Shown here in pieces: positions 14,631 to 22,001 of a stretch of DNA of 25,726 bases. Position numbers and translations under genes: made by a program. This DNA is from JBFJVD01 sp041624375 (GTDB lineage Bacteria > Chloroflexota > Anaerolineae > Anaerolineales > E44-bin32). Position 1 is the first letter of the stretch; the number at the start of each line of letters is the position of its first letter. The DNA is taken from NCBI GenBank assembly GCA_041624375.1, contig JBFJVD010000016.1, positions 1 through 25,726 of the forward strand. Direction: 5' to 3'. The notes under the pieces are model-generated. The model did not search any database and had not been told where the DNA came from. It saw nothing but the letters and a program-made list of their open reading frames with translations.

Positions 14631-15399
14631 GTTTCCTCCTCACCGAGGGCTGCTTCCGCTTCTCCGCGCGCGTTGATGGAAAGCTCCGACCCGGCGATTC
14701 CTTCAACCGGTTGATCTCCGAGTCTGACAGGTGCCGGAATGCGCCGGGTGCGAGTGTGCCCAACTCAAGCGAGGCAATGCGGACCCGGATCAGCCGCTTC
14801 ACATGCAGCCCAAGCGAGTTGGCTGTCTCCCGAATCTGGCGCTTGCGGCCTTCGGAGAGCTCAACGCGGAGCTGCGGTGACTTCCCTCCGGAATGCAGAG
14901 TCACCCGAGCCGGTCGCGTCCGGTACCCGTCTGCAAGGACCACCCCGCGGCGCCAGGCATCGAGCTGAGCCTCATCCGGTACACGATTAAGAGTTACCAG
15001 GTATTCCTTGGTGTGCCCGTAGCGGGGATGGGTGAGCCTGTTGGCCAGCATGCCGTCGTTGGTGAGCAGAACCAACCCCTCGCTATCGGCGTCCAATCGA
15101 CCGACTGGGTAGACTCTCTCCTTGATGTCGACCAGATCGATCACAGTCGTCAGCCCCCCCTGGCTGCGAGTGGACGCGAGCACCCCCTTGGGTTTGTTCA
15201 GCGCCAGATAGACCTGCGCCTCAGATACTGGGATGCGCCGACCATCGATTCGGATCTCATCCGCTCGGGCGTCCGCCTTCTGCCCCAGCTGAACCACGCG
15301 CCCGTTCACCGTGACGCGTCCGGACTGAATAAGGGCCTCACAATGTCGCCGGGACCCGACGCCGGCCTGCGCCAGAATCTTCTGAACGCGCTCCGTCAT
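14617..15399 (-). CDS. rluB: Pseudouridine synthase of the RsuA/RluB/RluE family
   Basis: Isomerises a specific uridine in rRNA. The 260-residue product has an N-terminal S4 RNA-binding domain (about 1-60: ERVQKILAQAGVGSRRHCE, GRVTVNG) and the synthase domain with LNKPKGVLAST and the catalytic VGRLDADSEGLVLLTND, where Asp103 is the expected nucleophile. EGRKRQIRETANSLGLHV and RLIRVRIASLELG are also family motifs. A basic tail follows. RluB is the usual companion of scpB in bacteria, which supports the symbol, but RsuA or RluE specificity cannot be excluded. Its ATG overlaps the scpB stop by 4 bp and its end overlaps the next gene by 14 bp. Confidence 0.9.
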   Translation of the reverse strand: MTERVQKILAQAGVGSRRHCEALIQSGRVTVNGRVVQLGQKADARADEIRIDGRRIPVSEAQVYLALNKPKGVLASTRSQGGLTTVIDLVDIKERVYPVGRLDADSEGLVLLTNDGMLANRLTHPRYGHTKEYLVTLNRVPDEAQLDAWRRGVVLADGYRTRPARVTLHSGGKSPQLRVELSEGRKRQIRETANSLGLHVKRLIRVRIASLELGTLAPGAFRHLSDSEINRLKESPGRSFPSTRAEKRKQPSVRRKHDDG

Positions 15400-16022
15400 G
15401 CCTCGGAGTCCTCAGTCGAGTCCGACGCTGGCTTGGTGCTGGCATCATCCAAGACCAAAGGCGGAAGCGAGTCCAGCGATGGAAGACCAAAGTGCTGCAG
15501 GAATTCGGGGGTTGTCGCATACAGAAACGGCCTCCCCGGCCCTTCGCTGCGATCGACCTCTTCGATTAATCCGTGCCGCAAGAGGGTCCGGAGGACGCTG
15601 TCGGAATTTACGCCGCGCACCGCATCAATTTGTGGACGGGTCGCCGGCTGCTGATAAGCCACAATAGACAGGACTTCAAGTGCCGCTCGTGTCAGCCGCG
15701 ATGTGCTTTCCAAATCGAGGAAACGCTGGACATCTTCGGCGAGCTGCGGGGCGGTCGTGAGCTGGATCTTCCCCTGGTGACGCTGCAGCCGCAGACCCCG
15801 CTCGCCCAGCGCCTGCTCCAGGCTTTCAAGCGCTCGCTCGGCCGCTGTGTTCGTCACGCGGAGCGCGCTCGCGAGCTGGCTGACGGAGACGGGTGACGAT
15901 GAGACGAAGAGGAGCCCCTCCACTCGTGCCGGGAGGGACAGCTCGGCCGTTTCTTGCGACGGAACGTGCGTGCTATAATCTGGCGCGAATTCCGGCTGAG
16001 GAGTCGAGCGCTTGTTATCCAT
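15396..16022 (-). CDS. scpB: Segregation and condensation protein B
   Basis: With ScpA and SMC forms the bacterial condensin that organises the nucleoid. The 208-residue product has two winged-helix domains: SLPARVEGLLFVSSSPVSVSQLASAL, and the very typical LTRAALEVLSIVAYQQPATRPQIDAVRGVNSDSVLRTLLRHGLIEEV, ending with GRPFLYATTPEFLQHFGL. Both ends carry disordered extensions. The ATG at 16022 is preceded by AGAGG. A longer in-frame start would run deep into the divergent plus-strand lipoprotein gene and is unlikely. scpA is not adjacent, which is unusual. The gene leads a minus-strand operon with rluB and the Agl23-like gene. Confidence 0.93.
   Translation of the reverse strand: MDNKRSTPQPEFAPDYSTHVPSQETAELSLPARVEGLLFVSSSPVSVSQLASALRVTNTAAERALESLEQALGERGLRLQRHQGKIQLTTAPQLAEDVQRFLDLESTSRLTRAALEVLSIVAYQQPATRPQIDAVRGVNSDSVLRTLLRHGLIEEVDRSEGPGRPFLYATTPEFLQHFGLPSLDSLPPLVLDDASTKPASDSTEDSEA
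15971..15979 (+). promoter_or_regulatory. Extended -10 promoter (TGCTATAAT) for the first lipoprotein gene
   Basis: TGCTATAAT matches the extended -10 form, which can work with a poor -35. It lies inside the scpB N-terminal coding region on the opposite strand. GAGGAG at 15998-16003 and the TTG start at 16012 follow. Confidence 0.65.
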
Positions 16023-16581
16023 CACCCATCGCCTCTTATTGGTTGTTTCCGCTGTCGGCTTGGCCGCGCTCGGATGCCAGATCCACACCGGAGGACCCGA
16101 GCCCCCCGCCTCCCCGATCCCAGTGGCCACAAGCAGCGCTGCCGAACTGCGAGATCAATGGGAGCAGGCCCTGCAAACTGCGGCCCTCACCGGAACCATC
16201 ATCCTCGAGCTTACGGAAACCCAGCTGACCTCGCTTGTTGCCGCCCGATTCGAGTCGTCCGATGATCCTCTGCTGCACGATACGAGCACCTACTTGCGCG
16301 AAGGCAAGATCCAGATCTTCGGCATCGCCGAGCGAGGCTTGATTCGGGCGAACGTCCTGCTCGTTGTGGCACCATCGATTGACGCCGATGGAACACTTAC
16401 CTTCGAGCTCGTTTCCGCCGACTTCGGGCCTCTCCCCGCATCGGATGGGCTTCGCGAGAGCCTTTCGGCCCTTCTCACCGAGGCCTTCACCGGGACGATC
16501 GGGCCGCTCGCCACCGGGCTGCGCATCGACACCGTTTTGATCGCCGACGGCACCATGACCATCATCGGCGAGGTCCGCTAA
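16012..16581 (+). CDS. Predicted lipoprotein of unknown function
   Basis: The 189-residue product begins with a signal peptide, basic HR then LLLVVSAVGLAALGC, with Cys22 as the likely lipidation site; the -3 residue is alanine, a slightly loose lipobox. The mature part has a proline/serine linker. Next comes a two-sided alternating-strand domain: IILELTETQLTSLVAARFE, KIQIFGIAERGLIRANVLLVV, FELVSADFGPLP and a final TVLIADGTMTIIGEVR. The pattern of an ELTETQL helix and a closing 'G-x-M-x-I-x-G' strand recalls TULIP-like lipid-binding DUF families (for example DUF2993), a tentative match. The start is a TTG with GAGGAG 8 nt upstream. The first 11 nt overlap the scpB start head-on. Confidence 0.72.
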   Translation: MLSITHRLLLVVSAVGLAALGCQIHTGGPEPPASPIPVATSSAAELRDQWEQALQTAALTGTIILELTETQLTSLVAARFESSDDPLLHDTSTYLREGKIQIFGIAERGLIRANVLLVVAPSIDADGTLTFELVSADFGPLPASDGLRESLSALLTEAFTGTIGPLATGLRIDTVLIADGTMTIIGEVR

Positions 16582-16622
16582 TTTTCCGGGCCGGATTATA
16601 CCAACGCCCTATTTGCCCAGCA

Positions 16623-18248
16623 ATGAACCGAGAACTCGTCGCGACGCTCATCCCACGATCAAGAACGCTCATGCTGCTCCTGGCCGCCTGTATTATGGCC
16701 GCATGTGCAGGGCCGCAGGCAACAGCCGGCACAATCTCCGTCGAACTGGCTGTTGACGGTCAGGTCATCGATCTCCAGGTTGGCGCTGGGACCAGCGTGC
16801 GCGAAGCGCTCGACCGCGCTGGCGTCGAGCTCTCCGAACTTGATCGAATCGAGCCGCGCAGCAATACCGTCCTGACTGACGGCACGCGGGTCACGGTGAC
16901 TCGAGTGGTCGAAACCTTCGAGATCGAGGAAGTGGTCATCCCATTCGAGCGTCAGACACTGCGCAACGAATCCCTCCCCGAAGGCGAGCGGCGACTGCTG
17001 CAACCAGGTAGAAACGGCCTCGAGGAGATCACCTACCGGATTGTGACCGAGGCCGGAATTGAAGCGTCGCGCTCGCCGGTCAAACGCAGCGTGATCGAAG
17101 CGCCCCAGCCGGAGATCGTGATGGTCGGGGCACAGGCAAGCTACGCACCCGTCGCCGTCGAGGGAACGCTGGCCTACCTCTCCGCGGGGAACGCGTGGAT
17201 CCTGCGAGGCGATACGGGTGGCCGGAGGCCGCTGGTCGTTTCTGGAGACCTTGATGGTTTTGTCTTTCGGCTGTCACCGGACAGCCGCTGGCTGCTCTTC
17301 AGCCGGCATGAGGACTCCGAAGCAGACATCAACTCGCTCTGGGTTGTTTCTACAGTGGACCCCGACGCCGAGCCGCGTCCGATCGGGGTCCGCAATGTTG
17401 TACATTTCGCGGATTGGGCGCCGACCCCACCCTATACCCGGATCGCCTACTCGACCGTCGAGCCGAGCCCGGCAGCACCCGGCTGGCAGGCCAACAACGA
17501 CCTGCAGCTCGTAACCCTGGCCGCCTCGGGACGCGTGCTCGACCGTGCCATCTTGCTCGAATCCAATGCCGGCGGACAATATGGATGGTGGGGTTCAAGC
17601 TTCGTCTGGTCACCTGACGGATTTGGGTTGGCCTATGCACGTGCGGATTCAATTGGACTGGTTACGCTGCCAGAGGACGACGGGGAGCCCGCGCGGACGG
17701 AGACCCTGCTAGAGATCACCCCGCTGCAGACCTTTGGCGATTGGGCCTGGGTGCCCGGCCTGGCATGGGGCCACTCGGGCGGCACCCTCTATCTGATCGA
17801 CCATGGCCAGCCAGTCGGGCTGGAGAATCCATCCGCCTCGCCGGCCTTCGATTTGGTTGCCCTCAATCCGTTCGCAGGCTTCTTGCAGATTATCGTGGAA
17901 CGAACGGGCATGTTCGCGTTCCCGGCTGCTTCGCCTGCGGAGCGGAACGCGGCCGGCGAAATTGTCTATCTGATCGCATTCATGCAGGCCATTTCACCCT
18001 TGGACAGCCGGGATAGTTCGTACCAGCTCATGCTGATGGATCGAGATGCCAGCAATTTGCGCAGGCTATTCCCACCGGCCGGCGATCCGGGAATCGAACC
18101 CCCTCAGCAGCCTCCGGCCTGGTCGCCAGATGGCAAGCAGATTGCGCTCCTCTACCGCGGCGATTTGTGGGTCGTTGACGTGGAGTCGGCGCTTGGACAG
18201 ACGCTGACCGCGGATGGGCAGACGGAGGCATTCGATTGGAAACCCTGA
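16623..18248 (+). CDS. Lipoprotein with DUF348 and G5 domains and a TolB-like propeller
   Basis: The N terminus MLLLAAC gives a canonical lipobox ending at Cys23 (a second cysteine at 28 is also possible). Residues about 38-95 form a DUF348 unit (TISVELAVDGQVIDLQVGAG, EALDRAGVEL, LTDGTRVTVTRV). Residues about 97-170 form a G5 domain (FEIEEVVIPFERQTLRNESL, GLEEITYRIVTEAGIE). The rest contains WD40/TolB-like blades with FRLSPDSRWLLFSRH, FVWSPDGFGLAYAR and PAWSPDGKQIALLYRGDLWVV. DUF348-G5 pairs are common in cell-wall-binding resuscitation and lytic proteins; here no lytic domain follows, so a sensory or scaffold role outside the cell is more likely. The gap to the previous gene is 41 bp; the ribosome-binding site is weak. 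Confidence 0.85.
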   Translation: MNRELVATLIPRSRTLMLLLAACIMAACAGPQATAGTISVELAVDGQVIDLQVGAGTSVREALDRAGVELSELDRIEPRSNTVLTDGTRVTVTRVVETFEIEEVVIPFERQTLRNESLPEGERRLLQPGRNGLEEITYRIVTEAGIEASRSPVKRSVIEAPQPEIVMVGAQASYAPVAVEGTLAYLSAGNAWILRGDTGGRRPLVVSGDLDGFVFRLSPDSRWLLFSRHEDSEADINSLWVVSTVDPDAEPRPIGVRNVVHFADWAPTPPYTRIAYSTVEPSPAAPGWQANNDLQLVTLAASGRVLDRAILLESNAGGQYGWWGSSFVWSPDGFGLAYARADSIGLVTLPEDDGEPARTETLLEITPLQTFGDWAWVPGLAWGHSGGTLYLIDHGQPVGLENPSASPAFDLVALNPFAGFLQIIVERTGMFAFPAASPAERNAAGEIVYLIAFMQAISPLDSRDSSYQLMLMDRDASNLRRLFPPAGDPGIEPPQQPPAWSPDGKQIALLYRGDLWVVDVESALGQTLTADGQTEAFDWKP

Positions 18249-18258
18249 CCATTCAAAT

Positions 18259-18282
18259 CGTAGATCCACGCAACAATCTACG
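18259..18282. other. Short inverted repeat between the lipoprotein and SDR genes
   Basis: CGTAGAT (18259-18265) and ATCTACG (18276-18282) form a 7-bp stem with a 10-nt loop, 6 nt before the ribosome-binding site of the next gene. There is no T run. It could be a weak attenuator or an operator. Confidence 0.4.
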
Positions 18283-18287
18283 AGATC

Positions 18288-18293
18288 GGAGGA
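18288..18293 (+). promoter_or_regulatory. Ribosome-binding site fixing the TTG start of the SDR gene
   Basis: GGAGGA lies 5 nt (after GGAGG) before the TTG at 18298. The resulting protein starts MRILVTGGAGFIG, exactly at the Rossmann motif, whereas an upstream in-frame ATG would add 28 unrelated residues. Confidence 0.8.
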
Positions 18294-18297
18294 TGGC

Positions 18298-19251
18298 TTG
18301 CGGATCTTGGTGACAGGTGGGGCGGGGTTCATTGGTTCCCATCTTTGCGATCGCTTACTTGCCGAAGGTCATGAAGTGGTGGTTGTGGACAACCTAGTCA
18401 CAGGCAACCTCGAGAACATCACCCATTTGTCCGGGAGACCAGACTTCCATTTCATCCGGCACGATGTATCCAACTTCATCTTCGTTCCAGGCGAGGTCGA
18501 TGCGATCGCGCATCTCGCCTCGCCCGCCAGTCCGAACCCAGCCTCACCCTTCGGCTACCCACAGCTCCCGATCCAAACGCTAAAAGTGGGCGCACTCGGC
18601 ACGCATAACGCGCTTGGCGTAGCTCGCGCCAATCAGGCCCGCTTCTTGCTTGCCTCGACCTCGGAGATCTATGGCGACCCGCAGGAGCATCCACAGCGCG
18701 AGGACTATTGGGGTCATGTCGATCCCATTGGGCCTCGTTCCGTCTATGACGAGGCCAAGCGCTTTGCAGAGGCGATCACCATGGCCTACCACCGCTACCA
18801 TGGGTTGGACACCCGCATCGCGCGTATCTTCAACACCTTCGGCCCCAGGATGCGGCTGGACGATGGGCGCGTCGTCCCGAATTTCATCGGCCAGGCACTG
18901 ACCGGTGAACCTCTCACTGTCTATGGAGACGGCCGGCAAACCCGCAGTTTCTGCTATGTTGACGATCTGATTGAGGGGCTGTACCGGCTGCTAACGTCTG
19001 ACGTGACAGAACCTGTGAACCTCGGCAACCCAACCGAAATGACCATTGCCGAGCTGGCCGAAGCCGTCGTAAGGTTAACCGGATCCAGCAGCGAGATCCG
19101 CAGTCTACCCGACCGCCGTGACCAGTCCGATCCACAGCGCCGGCGCCCCGATATCGGGCGCGCCCGCGAGTTGCTCGGATGGGAGCCGACGGTTGACCTA
19201 GAAACGGGGCTCAAGCAAACGATTGAGGATTTCTCATGGCGATTGAAGTAA
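18298..19251 (+). CDS. UDP-glucuronate decarboxylase-like extended SDR
   Basis: Most like UXS enzymes, which convert UDP-glucuronate to UDP-xylose with bound NAD. The 317-residue product starts at a TTG set by a GGAGGA site. The NAD motif GGAGFIG is at residues 7-13. The specificity block is UXS-like throughout: HLASPASP, PIQTLKVGALGT, STSEIYGDP, HPQREDYWGHVDPIGPRSVY and the catalytic Y150-x3-K154 in YDEAKR, then IFNTFGPRM. QTRSFCYVDDLIEGL and the closing LLGWEPTVDLETGL are also typical. A related dTDP-glucose dehydratase activity is less likely. The last 16 bp overlap the GtrA-like gene, so they are coupled, consistent with nucleotide-sugar supply for a membrane glycan pathway. Confidence 0.88.
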   Translation: MRILVTGGAGFIGSHLCDRLLAEGHEVVVVDNLVTGNLENITHLSGRPDFHFIRHDVSNFIFVPGEVDAIAHLASPASPNPASPFGYPQLPIQTLKVGALGTHNALGVARANQARFLLASTSEIYGDPQEHPQREDYWGHVDPIGPRSVYDEAKRFAEAITMAYHRYHGLDTRIARIFNTFGPRMRLDDGRVVPNFIGQALTGEPLTVYGDGRQTRSFCYVDDLIEGLYRLLTSDVTEPVNLGNPTEMTIAELAEAVVRLTGSSSEIRSLPDRRDQSDPQRRRPDIGRARELLGWEPTVDLETGLKQTIEDFSWRLK

Positions 19252-19724
19252 CACCTGCGACTCGCTCCCAACGGGAAATCTCGAGGTTTCTCAAGTTCAC
19301 CGTCGTCGGCACCATCGGTTTCGTGGTGGATTTCAGTGTCTTCAATCTGCTTGCCGGAGTGTTCGGGATCTGGACTGTGCTGTCGAGCATGATCTCTTTC
19401 GCTGCGGCGGTTTTAAGCAACTTTGTCTGGAATCGCTATTGGACCTACCCAGACTCGAGGAGCAAGCAGCTGACACGTCAGGCCGCGCAGTTCTTCCTCG
19501 TCAATCTGGCTGGCCTGGTGATCCGCACGCCGGTCTACGCCGTCCTGGAGCCGCCGGCGATGCGAGCTGCGCAGCAGATTCTGGAGCGGTTTACCGTACT
19601 CTCTACCTTCAACTTAACGACCCCGGTACTGGGGCGGAATCTGACTCTGGCCATAGCGGTCATCGTTGTGCTTTTCTGGAATTTCGGCGCGAACCGCATC
19701 TGGACCTACTCCGACGTCTCCTGA
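19236..19724 (+). CDS. GtrA-family membrane protein
   Basis: The 162-residue product has the GtrA layout of four membrane spans (about residues 20-38, 43-66, 85-105 and 138-155). It carries the usual sequences FLKFTVVGTIGFVVDFSVFNLL, the SNFVWNRYWTYPDS loop after span 2 and FWNFGANRIWTYSD at the end. GtrA-like proteins are thought to help move lipid-linked sugars across the membrane. The gene begins inside the end of the SDR gene, after GAGGA, indicating coupling. The link to the UXS-like enzyme and to the Agl23-like protein is inference from shared subject matter. Confidence 0.9.
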   Translation: MAIEVTPATRSQREISRFLKFTVVGTIGFVVDFSVFNLLAGVFGIWTVLSSMISFAAAVLSNFVWNRYWTYPDSRSKQLTRQAAQFFLVNLAGLVIRTPVYAVLEPPAMRAAQQILERFTVLSTFNLTTPVLGRNLTLAIAVIVVLFWNFGANRIWTYSDVS

Positions 19725-19797
19725 TTCCGCCGAGCCGGCCGCGTGACTGGTAGGGGACTGCAAGCCTGAGGGGGTATCGAAGCTGGGTACCGCTCGC

Positions 19798-19803
19798 TAT
19801 AAT
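19798..19803 (+). promoter_or_regulatory. -10 box for the beta-repeat protein gene
   Basis: A perfect TATAAT preceded by GC, about 37 nt before ATG 19840. No convincing -35 element lies 16-18 bp upstream. Confidence 0.55.
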
Positions 19804-19839
19804 GTGGGCAATCCTGATTCTCGTTGGCTGGAGGGATGA

Positions 19840-20223
19840 ATGAGTATACAACCCAACGGGAAACCGATCCCCATCTACACAACGCCCGGCGATTGGTCGG
19901 CGCTGCTTGTGTTTCCCTACATCTTCAACACGCGCGGGGAATGGATCGGCTGGGTGACCTCGAAGCGCGAGGTCTACGACGTCGATGGAGTCTATGTTGG
20001 CTGGCTGACCGATGAGCCGCGCATCCTTCGCAAACGCGTCTTTGACCACGCCCGACCGAGGCGCGAGCCGCCGCCGGCGCCCGAACGGATCCGGCCCCCT
20101 GCCACCGTTCCTCTCCCTCCGATGATGGCCGAACTTAGATTCGAAACCATTGATGTTCTCGATGAATTCCCCGAACTTCTGCACACGACAGACAGCGGAG
20201 AGCTCAAGGAAGATCTGGATTGA
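19840..20223 (+). CDS. Small conserved protein with beta-hairpin repeats, function unknown
   Basis: No function recognised. The 127-residue product begins with a compact strand-rich region (about 1-66) holding two similar units, FNTRGEWIGWVTSKREVY and YDVDGVYVGWLTDEPRIL. The shared pattern is aspartate/asparagine, turn, glycine, aromatic-Ile/Val-Gly-Trp. Such units resemble four-fold 'beta-flower' proteins. A basic RKR stretch, then a proline-rich linker (about 74-95) and an acidic tail ending EDLD follow. There is no signal peptide or membrane span. GGAGGG precedes the ATG. The gene starts a run with the thioesterase, whose upstream TTG overlaps its stop. Confidence 0.6.
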   Translation: MSIQPNGKPIPIYTTPGDWSALLVFPYIFNTRGEWIGWVTSKREVYDVDGVYVGWLTDEPRILRKRVFDHARPRREPPPAPERIRPPATVPLPPMMAELRFETIDVLDEFPELLHTTDSGELKEDLD

Positions 20224-20235
20224 CTGAGCCCGCCG

Positions 20236-20242
20236 GAGGGAG
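20236..20242 (+). promoter_or_regulatory. Ribosome-binding site choosing ATG 20244 for the thioesterase
   Basis: GGAGGGA lies directly before the ATG at 20244. The spacing is tight, so the upstream TTG at 20220 remains a minor alternative, but the protein family begins near residue 3 of the shorter form. Confidence 0.65.
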
Positions 20243-20243
20243 A

Positions 20244-20732
20244 ATGAAGGGCAAGTTCGTCCGCGCCTCGCGCGTCACCCTGAGCCAGCTCATGAACCCG
20301 AACCATGCCAACGTCCGGGGTGATGTGCACGGTGGGTGGATCATGAAACTGGCGGATGAAGCCGGGGCTCTGGCCGCGATGCGCCACGCTCAGTCCCGAG
20401 TGGTCACGGTCGCGATTGACAACATGAGTTTCCATGAACCCATTCGGGTCGGGGATCTGGTCACTCTGGAGGCCGAGGTAAGTTACGTCGGCCGCACCTC
20501 CTTGGAGGCGAGGGTGCAGGTTACCGCCGAGAACCCTGTGACGGGTGTGCGGACGCAGACGAACTCCGCATACTTCGTCTATGTGGCGCTCGATGCGCAC
20601 GACCGACCCAAGGCTGTACCCCCGCTGATCGCCGAGACCGAAGCTGAACGCCGCAGGATGGAAGCTGGCAGCGCGCGCCAATCCTACCGTCTCACCCAGC
20701 GCCAGTCCGAGCTCCAGGAATTCAGCCCGTGA
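20244..20732 (+). CDS. Hotdog-fold acyl-CoA thioesterase (YciA/ACOT-like)
   Basis: Hydrolyses acyl-CoA thioesters in the cytoplasm. The 162-residue single-hotdog protein has the active-site helix region NVRGDVHGGWIMKLADEAGALAA (Asn23, the Gly30-Gly31 pair and Asp38). It continues with VVTVAIDNMSFHEPIRVGDLVTLEAEVSYVGRTSLEARV and AYFVYVALDAHDRP, the classic pattern of YciA/BACH-type thioesterases. Chain-length preference is unknown. The TGA overlaps the GTG of the AAA+ ATPase gene (GTGA at 20729-20732), so the two are coupled although their functions seem unrelated. Confidence 0.9.
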   Translation: MKGKFVRASRVTLSQLMNPNHANVRGDVHGGWIMKLADEAGALAAMRHAQSRVVTVAIDNMSFHEPIRVGDLVTLEAEVSYVGRTSLEARVQVTAENPVTGVRTQTNSAYFVYVALDAHDRPKAVPPLIAETEAERRRMEAGSARQSYRLTQRQSELQEFSP

Positions 20733-21952
20733 CGGAGGCGGTTCAGTCGCTTACCGAACTCCTGCAGCGAGCAAGCTCGAAACGGTTCCTTGACGCGCTG
20801 CCACCTGAAGATCTGGGCCTTGCGGAGCATTTGCCATTCCCCTTCCTGGCCATTGTCGGCCAGGAAGAAATGAAATTGGCTCTCCTCCTTTCACTGATCA
20901 ACCCGCAGATTGGCGGGGCGCTGTTGATCGGTACTCGCGGCACAGGCAAGACAACCGCGGTGAGAAGCCTGACCGACTTGCTCCCCGATGTGGAGCGAAG
21001 CCGCTGCAACTATGGCTGTCTGCCCGAGGAAATCGAGGTCGGGGGAATCGATGCCGTTTGCCCCGACTGCGCCCGCCGCTACGCCGAGGGCGACCCCCTG
21101 ACCTACACAGACCCAGTGCGTCTGGTTGAGCTGCCCCTGAATTCGGAGCTTCCCGACGTCGTCGGTGGCCTCGACGAACGCGCCGCCGTTCACCAACGGC
21201 TGCACATCCAGCGCGGCATCCTTGCCCGCGCCGATCAGAATCTGCTCTACGTCGACGAAGTCAATTTGCTCCCAAACGAGATCGTCGATTCGATCCTCGA
21301 TGCCGCTGCACAGGGATCATTCACAGTGAACCGCGGCGCATTGTCGGCGACCTATCGATCCCGCTTCATTCTTGTCGGCTCAATGAATCCCGAGGAGGGA
21401 CATCTGCGCCCTCAGATCATCGACCGATTCGGCCTCCGTGTCATTGTTCGAGGCCTGGATGATCCTGAGCAGCGCCTTGAAGCCTACCGGCGGGCCGTCT
21501 CCTTTCGCAACAGCCCCCGCAGCGTGATCCTGGACTACAGCCACAGCACCCATATGGCCCGGGAGGAATTGCTCGAGGCCCGTAAGCGTCTCCCCGAAGT
21601 CAACCTCTCGACAGAAGCAGAGACATTGGGCCTCGAGCTCGTCCGAGAATTGGGTGTGGACTCACTGCGGGCGGAGATCACGTTGTTCGAGGCTGCCAAA
21701 GCGCACGCGGTAGCGGATGGTCGAGAGGCTGTAGCGCCTGAAGATGTCCAGAAGGTGGCGACCATGGCGCTGCGGCTGCGTCGATCTGATCACCTGCAGT
21801 CGTTCTATGAGGACCAGGAACGAGAGCAGGAAGAAGTTCAGGAGCTCGCCAGCCGCCTTTCCAGGTCGAAGGGCTCCAAGCAGAAGAGGGCGCGCCCCCG
21901 AAAATCCTCCGCCAAGAAGAAGCCATCCAGTTCCAGCAAGGAATCACCATAA
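20729..21952 (+). CDS. Magnesium-chelatase subunit I (BchI/ChlI)-like AAA+ ATPase, orphan
   Basis: AAA+ ATPase of the chelatase I clade, 407 residues. The start FPFLAIVGQEEMKLALLL, Walker A GTRGTGKTT (68-76), Walker B LLYVDEVNLL (Asp176-Glu177), and GSMNPEEGHLRPQIIDRFGL match ChlI closely. An insertion at 91-115 carries a CxxxC...CxxC set (Cys93, 97, 111, 114) that could bind zinc. The lid domain follows. The last 35 or so residues form a lysine/serine-rich tail (KGSKQKRARPRKSSAKKK) not typical of ChlI. No subunit D (VWA) or H/CobN is adjacent; a terminator follows. A role in chlorophyll synthesis is unlikely from context; a cobalt chelatase partner or a MoxR-like remodeller are alternatives. 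Confidence 0.85.
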   Translation: MTEAVQSLTELLQRASSKRFLDALPPEDLGLAEHLPFPFLAIVGQEEMKLALLLSLINPQIGGALLIGTRGTGKTTAVRSLTDLLPDVERSRCNYGCLPEEIEVGGIDAVCPDCARRYAEGDPLTYTDPVRLVELPLNSELPDVVGGLDERAAVHQRLHIQRGILARADQNLLYVDEVNLLPNEIVDSILDAAAQGSFTVNRGALSATYRSRFILVGSMNPEEGHLRPQIIDRFGLRVIVRGLDDPEQRLEAYRRAVSFRNSPRSVILDYSHSTHMAREELLEARKRLPEVNLSTEAETLGLELVRELGVDSLRAEITLFEAAKAHAVADGREAVAPEDVQKVATMALRLRRSDHLQSFYEDQEREQEEVQELASRLSRSKGSKQKRARPRKSSAKKKPSSSSKESP

Positions 21953-21984
21953 ACGGGCCGGCGCTGGCCGGCCCGTCTGCTTTT
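21953..21984 (+). terminator. Rho-independent terminator after the AAA+ ATPase gene
   Basis: A 10-bp perfect stem, ACGGGCCGGC (21953-21962) and GCCGGCCCGT (21967-21976), with loop GCTG, is followed by CTGCTTTT. Its position before the convergent acpP end (22002) suggests use in both directions. Confidence 0.8.
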
Positions 21985-22001
21985 CGATTAGGGGTTTCCG
22001 C

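Noticed and set aside
16023..16130. 36-residue N-terminal extension of ScpB
   Set aside because: It would overlap the signal peptide of the divergent lipoprotein gene by over 100 bp and has no conserved content.
18214..18297. 28-residue N-terminal extension of the SDR protein
   Set aside because: The extension overlaps the previous gene by 35 bp and has low-complexity basic sequence; TTG 18298 has a good ribosome-binding site and begins at the Rossmann motif.
20729..21952. Photosynthesis gene cluster
   Set aside because: Only one chelatase-like subunit is present, with no other bacteriochlorophyll gene nearby.
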